This document shows, piece after piece, positions 15,771 through 22,759 of a stretch of 23,688 nt of DNA. Both the position numbers and the translations under genes were made by a program. This stretch comes from Bacteroidales bacterium UBA755 (lineage in GTDB: Bacteria > Bacteroidota > Bacteroidia > Bacteroidales > UBA932). The notes beneath the pieces are model-generated. The model saw only the letters and a program-made list of their open reading frames with translations, had not been told where the DNA came from and ran no database searches. Numbering within the stretch: the stretch's first letter is position 1; every line of letters starts with the position of its first letter. Location of the stretch: positions 1 through 23,688 of the forward strand of contig DBKH01000078.1 of assembly GCA_002297815.1 (NCBI GenBank), written 5' to 3'.

Positions 15771-17171
15771 CTAAGCGTTGGACTTAGCTAGATTCCTCTC
15801 GCTCCTTATCAGAAGGGCGCAGAGGAAGACTCCGATCAGGGCGCCAACGGCTACGGAGAGCATGGCGGTGTCCCAGGAGCTGCCAACAGCGATTCCACCG
15901 ACAAGGATCTTGGAGCAGACAGCGTCTCCGAGGAGGTAGCCGAAAAGGCCTACGAATCCGGCTGCGGTTCCGGCAGCGTTCTTAGGCACGAGGTTCAGGG
16001 CCTGGACTCCGGTCAGGGCCACAGGGCCGTAGATGAAGAAGCCGATAAGGCACAAAGCGATGTAAATCAAGGTCTTCTGCAATGCAGGAGAAGCAGCGAT
16101 GACTCCAGATCCGACCATCCAATAAAGAAGGACACCGAGCAGGCAGAAGAACATGCAGATCACGTTCATCGGGGCGCAGCGGCCTTTGAATATCTTGGAC
16201 GTGGCCCAGCCGCAGGCTAGTGTGCCGACTGCTCCGACGATGTTGTGTACGGAGAATGCCACCTTGCTCTCGGCTGCGGTCATGATGGACTTTTCCTGAA
16301 GATAAGTCGGAGCCCAGTCACCGATGCCGTAGCGGACCATATAGACGGCCACGTTTGAGATGGCAACGATCCACAGAAGCTTGTTCTTGAAGACATAGTC
16401 CACGAACAGGGTCTTGAACGGGAGTTTCTCGTCAGCAGAGCCCCTAGATTTGATGCCGGACCAGTCCTTTCTCCAGTCCTGAACGGAAGGGAGACCACAA
16501 GATTCAGGCGTGTCGCGGATTGCCCACCAGCAGAATACTGCGATAAGAAGTGCAACGACAGCAGGGAATATGAAGTCTCCCCTCCAGCTCTGAGCCACTC
16601 CGAAAGCATCAAAGATCATCACACCAGCGATGGCGAGGAAGCCAAGCGAGAAGCTGCCGATGGTGTGGGACACATTCCAAACACTCATCTTGAAGCTACG
16701 TTCATTCTGGCTGAACCAATGTGCCATGATCCTGCCACAAGGTGGCCAGCCGAAACCGCTGAGCCAGCCAACGACAAGCATTAGTGTGAATATGATCACG
16801 GTGTTCATAGCCGTATTCGTCCCGAACGGGATGAGACCTGTCAAAATCATCGTCAATGCGGACAGAACCAACCCTACGCAAAGGAACTTCCTTGCGTCAG
16901 ACCTGTCGGAAACGCTTCCCATGATAAATTTGGAGAAGGCGTAGGCAATTGAGACAGCGGACATCGCCAGTCCGGCTTTTCCGGCATCAATGATTCCGTC
17001 ATGGATCATGTCCGGGGCAGCGAGCGAAAGATTCTTACGTACAAGATAATAGGCTGCATAGCCGAAAAAAGCTCCCAAAAAGACTTTGGTGCGCATTGCC
17101 TTGTAGGTTTTGTCCACCTTGTCTTCTGCGAGAGGTTTGCCCGCCTTTGGCGGATCAAGAAAACGTGACAT
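15771..17171 (-). CDS. glpT: Glycerol-3-phosphate:phosphate antiporter, GlpT-like (MFS, OPA family)
   Basis: Twelve-helix inner-membrane exchanger of the organophosphate:Pi antiporter family. The match to E. coli GlpT is strong in memory-based comparison: FFGYAAYYLVRKN (substrate-binding Arg45 at the same residue number), SKFIMGSVSDR, GFGWPPCGR, VYMVRYGIGDWAPTYL (Arg280, equivalent of Arg269), the WNVSHT histidine (His169), and KNAAGTAAGFVGLFGYL near the C terminus. Other OPA members (UhpT, PgtP) are possible, but these signatures favour G3P. First gene of the operon, with its own good promoter (17209-17239); the phosphoesterase follows after 78 bases without an obvious terminator. Having GlpT head a SusCD operon is unusual and is the main clue to the nature of the ligand. 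Confidence 0.9.
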   Translation of the reverse strand: MSRFLDPPKAGKPLAEDKVDKTYKAMRTKVFLGAFFGYAAYYLVRKNLSLAAPDMIHDGIIDAGKAGLAMSAVSIAYAFSKFIMGSVSDRSDARKFLCVGLVLSALTMILTGLIPFGTNTAMNTVIIFTLMLVVGWLSGFGWPPCGRIMAHWFSQNERSFKMSVWNVSHTIGSFSLGFLAIAGVMIFDAFGVAQSWRGDFIFPAVVALLIAVFCWWAIRDTPESCGLPSVQDWRKDWSGIKSRGSADEKLPFKTLFVDYVFKNKLLWIVAISNVAVYMVRYGIGDWAPTYLQEKSIMTAAESKVAFSVHNIVGAVGTLACGWATSKIFKGRCAPMNVICMFFCLLGVLLYWMVGSGVIAASPALQKTLIYIALCLIGFFIYGPVALTGVQALNLVPKNAAGTAAGFVGLFGYLLGDAVCSKILVGGIAVGSSWDTAMLSVAVGALIGVFLCALLIRSERNLAKSNA

Positions 17172-17208
17172 AAATATCTTTATTCGTTATTGTAACATTT
17201 TAATCCTA

Positions 17209-17239
17209 CAAATTTATCCATTTAGCCACAAAAAACAAA
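17209..17239 (-). promoter_or_regulatory. Bacteroidales promoter of the glpT-SusCD operon
   Basis: On the - strand, TTTG (17236-17239) is followed after exactly 19 bases by TAAATTTG (17209-17216). This fits the Bacteroides sigma-ABfr consensus TTTG-N19-21-TAnnTTTG. Transcription would start near 17202, giving a leader of about 30 bases to the GlpT ATG at 17171. AATAGTT is repeated at 17263-17269 and 17272-17278 (9-bp period), upstream of the -33 box, where an activator could bind. Confidence 0.75.
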
Positions 17240-17279
17240 ATTAAAGCTTTACAATTTGGTTAAATAGTTAGAATAGTTG

Positions 17280-17348
17280 CTTCGACAAGCTCAGCGACCA
17301 CACGCAGGGAACTGAGCCGACATCCTTCGGTCACTGAGCCTGCCGAAG
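17280..17348. repeat. Inverted pair of a dispersed 20-bp repeat
   Basis: CTTCGACAAGCTCAGCGACC (17280-17299) and GGTCACTGAGCCTGCCGAAG (17329-17348) are inverted copies with 17 of 20 matches, separated by 29 bases. A third copy lies at 21849-21868. They sit between the glpT promoter and the ferritin terminator, outside genes. They look like copies of a short intergenic repeat family spread over the chromosome. No transposase or target duplication is visible. Confidence 0.7.
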
Positions 17349-17364
17349 TGACAGAAGAAAAAAA

Positions 17365-17390
17365 GGGCTGGCCGGAATCCCGGTCAGTCC
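17365..17390 (-). terminator. Intrinsic terminator of the ferritin gene
   Basis: Arms 17365-17375 and 17380-17390 pair at 9 of 11 positions on the - strand RNA with a four-base loop, followed by a run of seven U residues (bases 17358-17364 read in reverse). On the + strand the two mismatches become G-U pairs and TTTT follows, so it could also work in the other direction. Confidence 0.8.
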
Positions 17391-17417
17391 TTTTCTGAAG
17401 TTTTCATCGTAAAGATA

Positions 17418-17897
17418 CTACCTCTTGGCAAGTTCAGCATCAACGAAGAATACACCTGCTTCTCCTGCTCTTCTGAGCATGTCAACAATCTCTTGAGCAG
17501 AGGCTTCTTCCTCCACCTGCTCACGAACAAATCCCCAAAGGAAGTCCTGAGTAGCCTTATCCTTCTCAGCAGAAGCTGTGTCAACAAGGTCATCAATCAT
17601 CTTGGAAATGTTGCACTCGTGCTCATAGACACTATTGAATACATCCTTGATTGAACCCCAACCGTCAGGAACGACATCTATCATTCCGACCTTTGCCTCG
17701 CCACCACGTTTAATAAGGTAGTCGGCCAGCTTGACAGCATGCTCCTTCTCTTCGTCAGACTGCTTGAACAGCCAATTGGCTGCTCCGTTCCATCCTTCCT
17801 TCTTAAGGTAGAAAGCCATCTGAAGATACAGATTTGAAGACCACAGCTCAGCAACGATCTGATCGTTGAATGCTTTTTGTAGATTCTCTGAAATCAT
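17418..17897 (-). CDS. ftnA: Bacterial ferritin (FtnA-like, non-haem)
   Basis: Iron-storage protein of 159 residues, expected to form a 24-subunit cage in the cytoplasm. The ferroxidase ligands fall at the same residue numbers as in E. coli FtnA: Glu17, Glu50, His53, Glu94, Gln127 and Glu130. Tyr24 and Trp121 are also in place. No methionine suited to haem binding as in bacterioferritin was noted. The ATG at 17897 starts the typical MISENLQKAFNDQI terminus. It is a single-gene unit: an A/T-rich leader of about 100 bases upstream without a clear TAnnTTTG box, and a good terminator directly after the stop. No functional link with the neighbouring operon is evident. Confidence 0.95.
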   Translation of the reverse strand: MISENLQKAFNDQIVAELWSSNLYLQMAFYLKKEGWNGAANWLFKQSDEEKEHAVKLADYLIKRGGEAKVGMIDVVPDGWGSIKDVFNSVYEHECNISKMIDDLVDTASAEKDKATQDFLWGFVREQVEEEASAQEIVDMLRRAGEAGVFFVDAELAKR

Positions 17898-17955
17898 AAT
17901 ATTGTTGTTTTAAATACTTGTTTAATTATCAAAAACATTAATCATCAAATCAAAA

Positions 17956-17980
17956 GGCAGACCATATTACCCATTCTGCC
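17956..17980 (-). terminator. Probable terminator of the amidase gene
   Basis: On the - strand GGCAGA and TCTGCC (17975-17980 and 17956-17961) form a perfect 6-bp stem with a 13-base loop, followed by TTTTG. It lies 23 bases after the stop of the choloylglycine-hydrolase-family gene and within the ferritin leader, so it could also influence ferritin expression. Confidence 0.55.
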
Positions 17981-18002
17981 ACTTTGTCATAAAATTTAAT
18001 AA

Positions 18003-19088
18003 TTAAAAATTGATGTATTCAACGGTCTCTTTCTTACCAGGTACGAGAAGCGATGATGTTAGCTTTTTCTTTGCGAAGTCAACTTTCTTTAAATCAATGC
18101 ATCTAATCCTACCATCATACATTGATCGCCAGTAAAAGCACAAACCTGACATGTCACTGACACAAGTGCACTGTGTGGCACTCGAAATGTCAGCCGGCTC
18201 CTGTCCCTGCGCGAACTGTGCCCCGATAGGAATCTCCATCGATCCAAGAATATGGAAAGCCTGAAGCGCTGATTCCTCCGCATTCGACTTCACGGGAGCT
18301 GTGTTCTGGAAGAAAGCCGCGCGGACAAACCTTGAAGGCGGAGTGAAGTCTCCCGGCAGGCCAAGCATCGCGCTTCCACCACCGAAAGATGACAGGGACA
18401 TATTCCCAAGTGTGTGAGGTTCGGTGCGTCCCGGAAGCAGGTTGACGTAGTTGTTTAGATTGGTCAGATGCCAGTCGAAGGACGGAGAGTTGGTCAGCAC
18501 ACCGACCGTGTTCTCGTAAAAGACGCACTTGCCGTCAATGATCTCCAGCACGATCTGGCGGCCGGAAGGCTCAGCGAACCGCCAATGCACGGTCGAAGAT
18601 CGAGGGTCGAATCCATGAATATGCACCTTCGCGATCTCGGCCTTGACCTCATCAACAGTGGCGCAGCATCCTAGAATGTAGGAAACGAGTTGGAAATCAG
18701 AGATGTTCGTGTCATAATTAGACTCTGAATATTCCTCATACTTTCCGTAATCAGGGAAATAGAACAGGCCAGCGGAGAGGCCTTTCTCGTTCATACCCTC
18801 CATCATCAGCTCGTCCTGGACCACGGCCACGCCGACGTAGCCATATTCATTGGTGAAGGATCTGCCGGTTCCGCCACCGGGGATGAAGGATTTCCATGTG
18901 TGCCCGCGGGGCACGACAACCCAACGGCATTCATTGTCGGATGCGGCCCACTCGATCGAGCGGGCCACGACTGTGGTTCCGTCCTTGGCTTTGAGGGTGA
19001 TGCCTGTGCAGGCGCGGCAGTTCTGGAACGAAGCCATCAAGGCCGCTGCGGCCAATGTGATGGCGAAGAAAAAAGTTGAACGCTTCAT
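18003..19088 (-). CDS. Exported choloylglycine hydrolase/penicillin acylase-family amidase (C59 Ntn hydrolase)
   Basis: Cleaves a linear amide such as a conjugated bile acid, penicillin V or an N-acyl amino acid or lactone, in the periplasm. A signal peptide precedes Cys27, which cleavage would expose as the N-terminal nucleophile (CTGITLKAKDG). Spacing from this Cys matches C. perfringens bile salt hydrolase: Arg43 for Arg18, Asn200 for Asn175 (LTNSPSFDW), Arg253 for Arg228 (PPSRFVRA). Asp21 is replaced by Glu46, and the selectivity position (Asn82) appears to be Tyr110, as in penicillin V acylases and Gram-negative members. The length of 361 fits. It stands alone between two terminators. 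Bile salt versus other N-acyl substrate cannot be decided by reading. Confidence 0.9.
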   Translation of the reverse strand: MKRSTFFFAITLAAAALMASFQNCRACTGITLKAKDGTTVVARSIEWAASDNECRWVVVPRGHTWKSFIPGGGTGRSFTNEYGYVGVAVVQDELMMEGMNEKGLSAGLFYFPDYGKYEEYSESNYDTNISDFQLVSYILGCCATVDEVKAEIAKVHIHGFDPRSSTVHWRFAEPSGRQIVLEIIDGKCVFYENTVGVLTNSPSFDWHLTNLNNYVNLLPGRTEPHTLGNMSLSSFGGGSAMLGLPGDFTPPSRFVRAAFFQNTAPVKSNAEESALQAFHILGSMEIPIGAQFAQGQEPADISSATQCTCVSDMSGLCFYWRSMYDGRIRCIDLKKVDFAKKKLTSSLLVPGKKETVEYINF

Positions 19089-19157
19089 AAATTATGTGGT
19101 TGAATATGACGGGAATATGCCTGATCGCAAACCGGGCGCATCCCACCGGTTAACAAA

Positions 19158-19190
19158 AAGGAACGACCCGCAAATAGCGAGCCGCTCCTT
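19158..19190 (-). terminator. Strong intrinsic terminator of the permease gene
   Basis: Arms 19158-19171 and 19177-19190 pair at all 14 positions on the - strand RNA (three G-U), with a five-base loop, and a U-rich tract (TTTTTGTT) follows. It lies about 80 bases past the permease stop and upstream of the amidase gene, so the amidase must have its own promoter in 19089-19157. No TAnnTTTG box was found there. Confidence 0.88.
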
Positions 19191-19272
19191 CATATTCATT
19201 GAAAAAAGTTTTTCTAACTTACTGATTTCTCCGAATTTATATTCGTTTAGCCAGAGTAACGACCGGCCATGG

Positions 19273-21678
19273 CTATTCTTTCTTCAGCGTGATGCTTGGA
19301 TTCTCGGTGGCAGCTCCGTAGCAGCGTGCTGTGACGACCAGAGCCGTGATCAGCAGCACAGCGACAAGCGCCAAGGCGAACACCCAGAAGTAAATAGGCA
19401 CTCTGTAGGCGAACCCGGAGAGATAGCGGTTGACTATCCACCATGAGATAGGAGTCGCTATCACGAAGCAGATCAGCACGATCCTCGCGAACTCAATGTT
19501 GAACATCTTGAGGATCTCACCTATCGTGGCTCCGTTCACGCGCCTTACTCCGATCTCCTTACGGCGGTATTCAGTCTCGAACATCACGAGTCCGAAGACT
19601 CCCATAAGCGAGATTATGATCGCGAGCAGGGTGAAGAGGGTGATGAGACGGGAGAAGTTGGCCTCAGTCTCGTACTGCCCCTGAAGTTTCTTATCAAAGA
19701 GCTGGACATCAACGTCATCCGGATTGACAGTCGGGTCAATCTCGGAAACCGCGGCAGCGATTTTCTTCATGATCGCTGGGATGTCAGCGTTCTTCTCGGT
19801 GCGCACCAGAAGTGTGGTGAGAGGACGCCAAGGATGTTTTCCGAATATGTACAGAGCCAACGGAGACACCTCGTTCTTCAATGAAGTGAAATTGAAGTCA
19901 CGGCAGAAACCTGCGACCTCCGCATCTCCCTCATCCATGTGGCCCGGCATTTTCTCCTCCAAGGTGAAACCGAACTTATTCTTCGCAGTCTCATTGAATA
20001 TGAACACTCCGTTCTCAGACTGCTCGTCTGCTTGGGTGAAATCTCGACCCTCGACAACCGGAATGCCCATGAACTGAAGGAAGTTCCAAGCGACAGGGTA
20101 GCACTGGAAGCTGATCTGTTCTCCCTTGTACATTCTGCCCCAGCCCATTCGGCTCGGCCGCACAAGGTCACCGTCAGCCCAGGAGATGTCCTTGACCTGA
20201 GGGTCCTCCATCAGTTTCGAGCGCAAAGCATCGGCTGATTTCGCGGCTGTACGGTTCAGATTGGCTACGAGAAGTTCCTCACGGTCGAAACCCATGTCGT
20301 GGCTGAGCATGTACTGCCTCTGGAGTCCCACGAAAGTTGCGCAGATGATCAGCGAAATGGAGATCAGAAACTGCAATCCGACAAGCAAGTACCTAAACAC
20401 TCGGCCCTTGGCGCTTGACGCGAACGATCCCTTGAGGGCGAGCGCTGGCGAGAAAGAGGTGATGTAGAATGCGGGATAAAGACTTGTCACAACAGCGAAG
20501 AAAAGTCCAAGAATGATTGTGAATATGCCTACGGACATATTCGCTCCGAATGCTGTGGAGCAGGTGATGAGGTTCGCAGCCGTGGAGGTTTGGAACAGCA
20601 TCACGACAGCCGCTGCCAAGGCTAACGAAACGGCGATCAGTGACACAGCCTCCATCACGCAGTCCAGAATAAGGCTTGCCCTTGAGGCTCCGAGAACCTT
20701 TCTGGTGTTGACCGAATGCACGCGCACAGGAACGAGGGCGAAGAAGAAGTTCACGAAGTTGATGAACGCTATGATGATGACCAGAAGAGCCACGGCAAGC
20801 AAGGTGTAAGTCGTGGACTTGTTGCCATAGGCACCGTTGCGGTTCGCTATCGTCTGATCAAAATAGGTTTCGGTCAGAGGGATAAGATGGATTCTCGTGC
20901 GTTTGATTGATTCGGCCTTCTCTTCATCGCTGGCATCGGAATCACCTCCGATCAAGTCTTCCATAACCTTGCGGGCGGCGGCCTCAAGATCATCCTTTGA
21001 GACTCCTTCCTTGGCCTTGAAGAAATAAGGGTAGCTCCACTCGCTCCAGCTGTTTATGGATTGGTCTCCGATCGGGCAGATCGCCTCGAAACTGGAAAGA
21101 TCGGAGTTCATCGGCATGTCCTTGTAGATCGCCACTATATTTGCCTCATGATAAGTTCCGGACTGCCAGTCCCTTATCATTATATGTCCACCGACGCCAA
21201 CGCCATATTTCTTCGCAGCGGATTCGCTGAAAGCGTAGTCCCAGACGCTGACAAAATTGTCCCACGATCCTTCGGCTAGTTCAAAACCGAACACATCTAG
21301 CGTGCTTCTGTTCATCGCTGACATTTTGATCGAGACGCTTGGATCGGAGAGTGTAGGATTCTTGCCGTCTCCGATTATGGCTCCGTTATCCTGCCCGAGA
21401 AGGTAGCCCGTACCACCAGCCTCGATCTCCGAAATTGTAGAAATCATCTGCTCGAACGGTGGCCTGTTCAGCCAGACCATGTACTTCCCTTCGGTGTACC
21501 AGTCCGGCAGCGAGACGCAATAGATCCTATCCGCATCCTTGATTTCCTTATTATAGGTCAAATCATGATGCACCTGCACCAAAATGATGTACAGTGCAGC
21601 GAACGCTACCGTCATCCCCAGAATGTTCAGCACCCCCGAAAGCGGTGTTCCCATTTTTCTTTTTCTGAATATGCTCAT
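19273..21678 (-). CDS. FtsX/MacB-type ABC transporter permease (eight-helix Bacteroidota form)
   Basis: An 801-residue inner-membrane protein with two MacB-periplasmic plus FtsX units. Order: helix 1 (about 15-37), periplasmic domain (about 40-285), three helices of FtsX unit one (about 290-405) ending LYPAFYITSFSPALALKG, helix 5 (about 430-453), second periplasmic domain, and FtsX unit two with YRRKEIGVRRVNGAT and a C-terminal ENPSITLKKE. These proteins work with a cytoplasmic LolD/MacB-like ATPase, in lipoprotein handling or peptide/antibiotic export and sensing. The start at 21678 is preferred (MSIFRKRKM before helix 1); the longer frame to 21729 adds 17 polar residues. No ATPase gene lies on either side in this window, so it is an orphan here. 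A strong terminator follows. Confidence 0.88.
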   Translation of the reverse strand: MSIFRKRKMGTPLSGVLNILGMTVAFAALYIILVQVHHDLTYNKEIKDADRIYCVSLPDWYTEGKYMVWLNRPPFEQMISTISEIEAGGTGYLLGQDNGAIIGDGKNPTLSDPSVSIKMSAMNRSTLDVFGFELAEGSWDNFVSVWDYAFSESAAKKYGVGVGGHIMIRDWQSGTYHEANIVAIYKDMPMNSDLSSFEAICPIGDQSINSWSEWSYPYFFKAKEGVSKDDLEAAARKVMEDLIGGDSDASDEEKAESIKRTRIHLIPLTETYFDQTIANRNGAYGNKSTTYTLLAVALLVIIIAFINFVNFFFALVPVRVHSVNTRKVLGASRASLILDCVMEAVSLIAVSLALAAAVVMLFQTSTAANLITCSTAFGANMSVGIFTIILGLFFAVVTSLYPAFYITSFSPALALKGSFASSAKGRVFRYLLVGLQFLISISLIICATFVGLQRQYMLSHDMGFDREELLVANLNRTAAKSADALRSKLMEDPQVKDISWADGDLVRPSRMGWGRMYKGEQISFQCYPVAWNFLQFMGIPVVEGRDFTQADEQSENGVFIFNETAKNKFGFTLEEKMPGHMDEGDAEVAGFCRDFNFTSLKNEVSPLALYIFGKHPWRPLTTLLVRTEKNADIPAIMKKIAAAVSEIDPTVNPDDVDVQLFDKKLQGQYETEANFSRLITLFTLLAIIISLMGVFGLVMFETEYRRKEIGVRRVNGATIGEILKMFNIEFARIVLICFVIATPISWWIVNRYLSGFAYRVPIYFWVFALALVAVLLITALVVTARCYGAATENPSITLKKE

Positions 21679-21794
21679 ATCAATTTGTGTTTTATTATTA
21701 TCATTTTCCCGAACACGGAAACTCACCAAACCACTTCTATGCCAAAATTCATAAACACCTAGTTTTCAGTCTTTTATCCAAATAAAGAAAAACA

Positions 21795-21843
21795 AAAAGT
21801 GTAAAATTTCTTTACACTCACTGTAAAAAAACTTTACACTTTT
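21795..21843. promoter_or_regulatory. Palindromic AGTGTAAA motif array upstream of the permease
   Basis: AAAAGTGTAAA (21795-21805) and TTTACACTTTT (21833-21843) are perfect 11-bp inverted copies. A further TTTACACT at 21811-21818 pairs with the first copy over 8 bp with a five-base loop. Three copies of the same octamer within 49 bases, about 120-165 bases before the permease start, suggest a repressor or activator binding array or an RNA switch. Function is inferred only from the symmetry. Confidence 0.45.
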
Positions 21844-21848
21844 CTTCC

Positions 21849-21868
21849 GGTCACTGAGCTTGTCGAAG
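21849..21868 (-). repeat. Third copy of the dispersed 20-bp repeat
   Basis: GGTCACTGAGCTTGTCGAAG is the reverse complement of the copy at 17280-17299 with one mismatch, and is again intergenic. It directly follows the AGTGTAAA array. Confidence 0.7.
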
Positions 21869-21880
21869 TCATTCCAACAA

Positions 21881-21928
21881 GGTAGCCGGTTGCTCTGCAC
21901 TGCGACAAAATGCAGCAATAACGTTACC
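21881..21928. other. Imperfect long hairpin between the Smr and permease genes
   Basis: GGTA...TTGCTCTGCA (21881-21899) and TGCAGCAA...TTACC (21911-21928) form an imperfect stem with bulges and an 11-base loop. It lies 30 bases beyond the end of the Smr-protein gene on the - strand. No long U-run follows in that direction. The remaining sequence between 21679 and 21958 is A/T-rich, without a recognisable gene or a TAnnTTTG box. Confidence 0.3.
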
Positions 21929-21958
21929 AGATAATGTTGAGGGTAAAAAACGATTATG

Positions 21959-22588
21959 TTATCGGACTGTGACAATAGTCACACCAGGAGTGCCGACAGT
22001 ATAGGTACAGCGGAGGGAATAGACCTCATCCAGTTCCTTACGGATGGCGTTCGTCAAGACATAATCTCCCACTCCAGTGATGAAACGGACACGCATACCA
22101 CGGTGCGGAAGGCATTTCTTGAGCTCCGACTTGAATGCATCCATCTGAAATTGAAGAGCTTGTCCCAGTTGGACAGAACGTCCTCCGGCCAACGCCTCAA
22201 GATGCAGATCGACCGTAATCTCTCCGTAGTCCGTGTAGCGTGACCATGATGATTCTTCCTGTATGGCAGGTTTTCGTCTTGCGAAAATGGAATTGCGAAG
22301 CCTTTCCTCCTCCTTGTCATCCGTCACAGCGAAATCCCATTTACCGAGACTCACGACAAGCCCGTTGTCCAATTTTACGGAATATGTTTTCCCGTCAACC
22401 CTCTGTATTCTCCCGTGCTCATCGGACTCCATCAGCACTACCCTGTCACCGACTTTAGGGTCTTCGCTCACCTTGACAGGTGCAGTCTGCCATTCATGCC
22501 CTTTGACCGGCACCGAAGTCTTCTTTACAGGTTCCTCCTTTGGTATCAACCCCTTAAGATCCTTCAAGCTATGTAATGTCTTTCCCAT
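21959..22588 (-). CDS. Small KOW-like plus Smr-domain protein (MutS2-tail-like)
   Basis: A 209-residue cytoplasmic protein. Residues about 45-86 (VGDRVVLMESDEHGRIQRVDG and on) look like the KOW/Tudor-like barrel of MutS2 or DUF2027 proteins. Residues about 123-209 form an Smr domain: VDLHLEAL (126-133), then FITGVGDYVL (169-178) and AIRKEL. Smr domains bind or cleave nucleic acid, in rescue of collided ribosomes or in DNA processing. Here the usual His of the IHGxGxG loop is Thr171 and a later Gly is Asp, so nuclease activity may be altered while DLHL is kept. The MutS ATPase part is absent. The ATG at 22588 is preferred to a TTG one codon upstream. A promoter lies about 30 bases before it. 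Confidence 0.75.
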   Translation of the reverse strand: MGKTLHSLKDLKGLIPKEEPVKKTSVPVKGHEWQTAPVKVSEDPKVGDRVVLMESDEHGRIQRVDGKTYSVKLDNGLVVSLGKWDFAVTDDKEEERLRNSIFARRKPAIQEESSWSRYTDYGEITVDLHLEALAGGRSVQLGQALQFQMDAFKSELKKCLPHRGMRVRFITGVGDYVLTNAIRKELDEVYSLRCTYTVGTPGVTIVTVR

Positions 22589-22615
22589 CAATAAATATTT
22601 TCAATTAGCCAGACG

Positions 22616-22623
22616 CAAAGATA
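22616..22623 (-). promoter_or_regulatory. -7 promoter box of the Smr-protein gene
   Basis: TATCTTTG on the - strand matches the Bacteroidales TAnnTTTG -7 element exactly. Transcription would begin near 22609, about 20 bases before the ATG at 22588. A TTTG-like -33 element at the right distance is not clear. The box faces away from the promoter of the toxin-antitoxin-like pair about 80 bases further on. Confidence 0.6.
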
Positions 22624-22661
22624 CAATTTTACCCCTAAACTCTTCGTCCACAACTGCAGCA

Positions 22662-22705
22662 AACAATAATTCACATAATATTTTCATTCGATAAGAATAA
22701 TTGTT
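22662..22705. promoter_or_regulatory. Inverted repeat over the promoter of the small-protein/GNAT pair (candidate operator)
   Basis: AACAATAATTC (22662-22672) and GAATAATTGTT (22695-22705) are inverted copies matching at 10 of 11 positions, separated by 22 bases. They span the -33 region and end at the first base of the -7 box, where an autorepressor would be expected to bind. Toxin-antitoxin operons usually carry such an operator; binding here is inference. Confidence 0.4.
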
Positions 22706-22712
22706 ACTTTTG
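22681..22712 (+). promoter_or_regulatory. Promoter of the small-protein/GNAT operon
   Basis: TACTTTTG (22705-22712) matches the TAnnTTTG -7 element exactly. TTTTC (22681-22685) stands 19 bases upstream in place of the TTTG -33 element. Transcription would start near 22719, giving a leader of about 40 bases to the ATG at 22760. Confidence 0.65.
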
Positions 22713-22746
22713 CATTGTACTTGCCAGACGGGTAAGATATAGATTT

Positions 22747-22752
22747 AGGAGG
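22747..22752 (+). promoter_or_regulatory. Strong Shine-Dalgarno site of the 52-aa gene
   Basis: AGGAGG ends seven bases before the ATG at 22760. Consensus sites like this are uncommon in Bacteroidota, and none is visible before the other genes inspected here. It fixes the start of the small gene and suggests heavy translation, as expected if this protein must outnumber its partner. Confidence 0.7.
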
Positions 22753-22759
22753 AAAGAAT

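Noticed and set aside
6351..17171. Classical polysaccharide utilisation locus
   Set aside because: No glycoside hydrolase, polysaccharide lyase, carbohydrate esterase, sulfatase or hybrid two-component regulator is present; the enzyme and transporter genes point to phosphate esters instead.
17280..17348. Inverted repeats as ends of an insertion sequence
   Set aside because: The arms are only 29 bases apart with no transposase or target duplication; they fit a dispersed intergenic repeat better.
21679..21729. Upstream extension of the permease frame
   Set aside because: The 17 added residues are polar and precede MSIFRKRK and the first helix, the usual start of this family.
21881..21928. Possible integron attC-like site
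   Set aside because: The imperfect hairpin lacks convincing paired core sites, and there is no integrase or cassette array nearby.
22662..22758. Small RNA or riboswitch in the leader of the toxin-antitoxin-like pair
   Set aside because: The leader is only about 40 bases and shows no stable fold; promoter and operator-like symmetry explain the sequence better.
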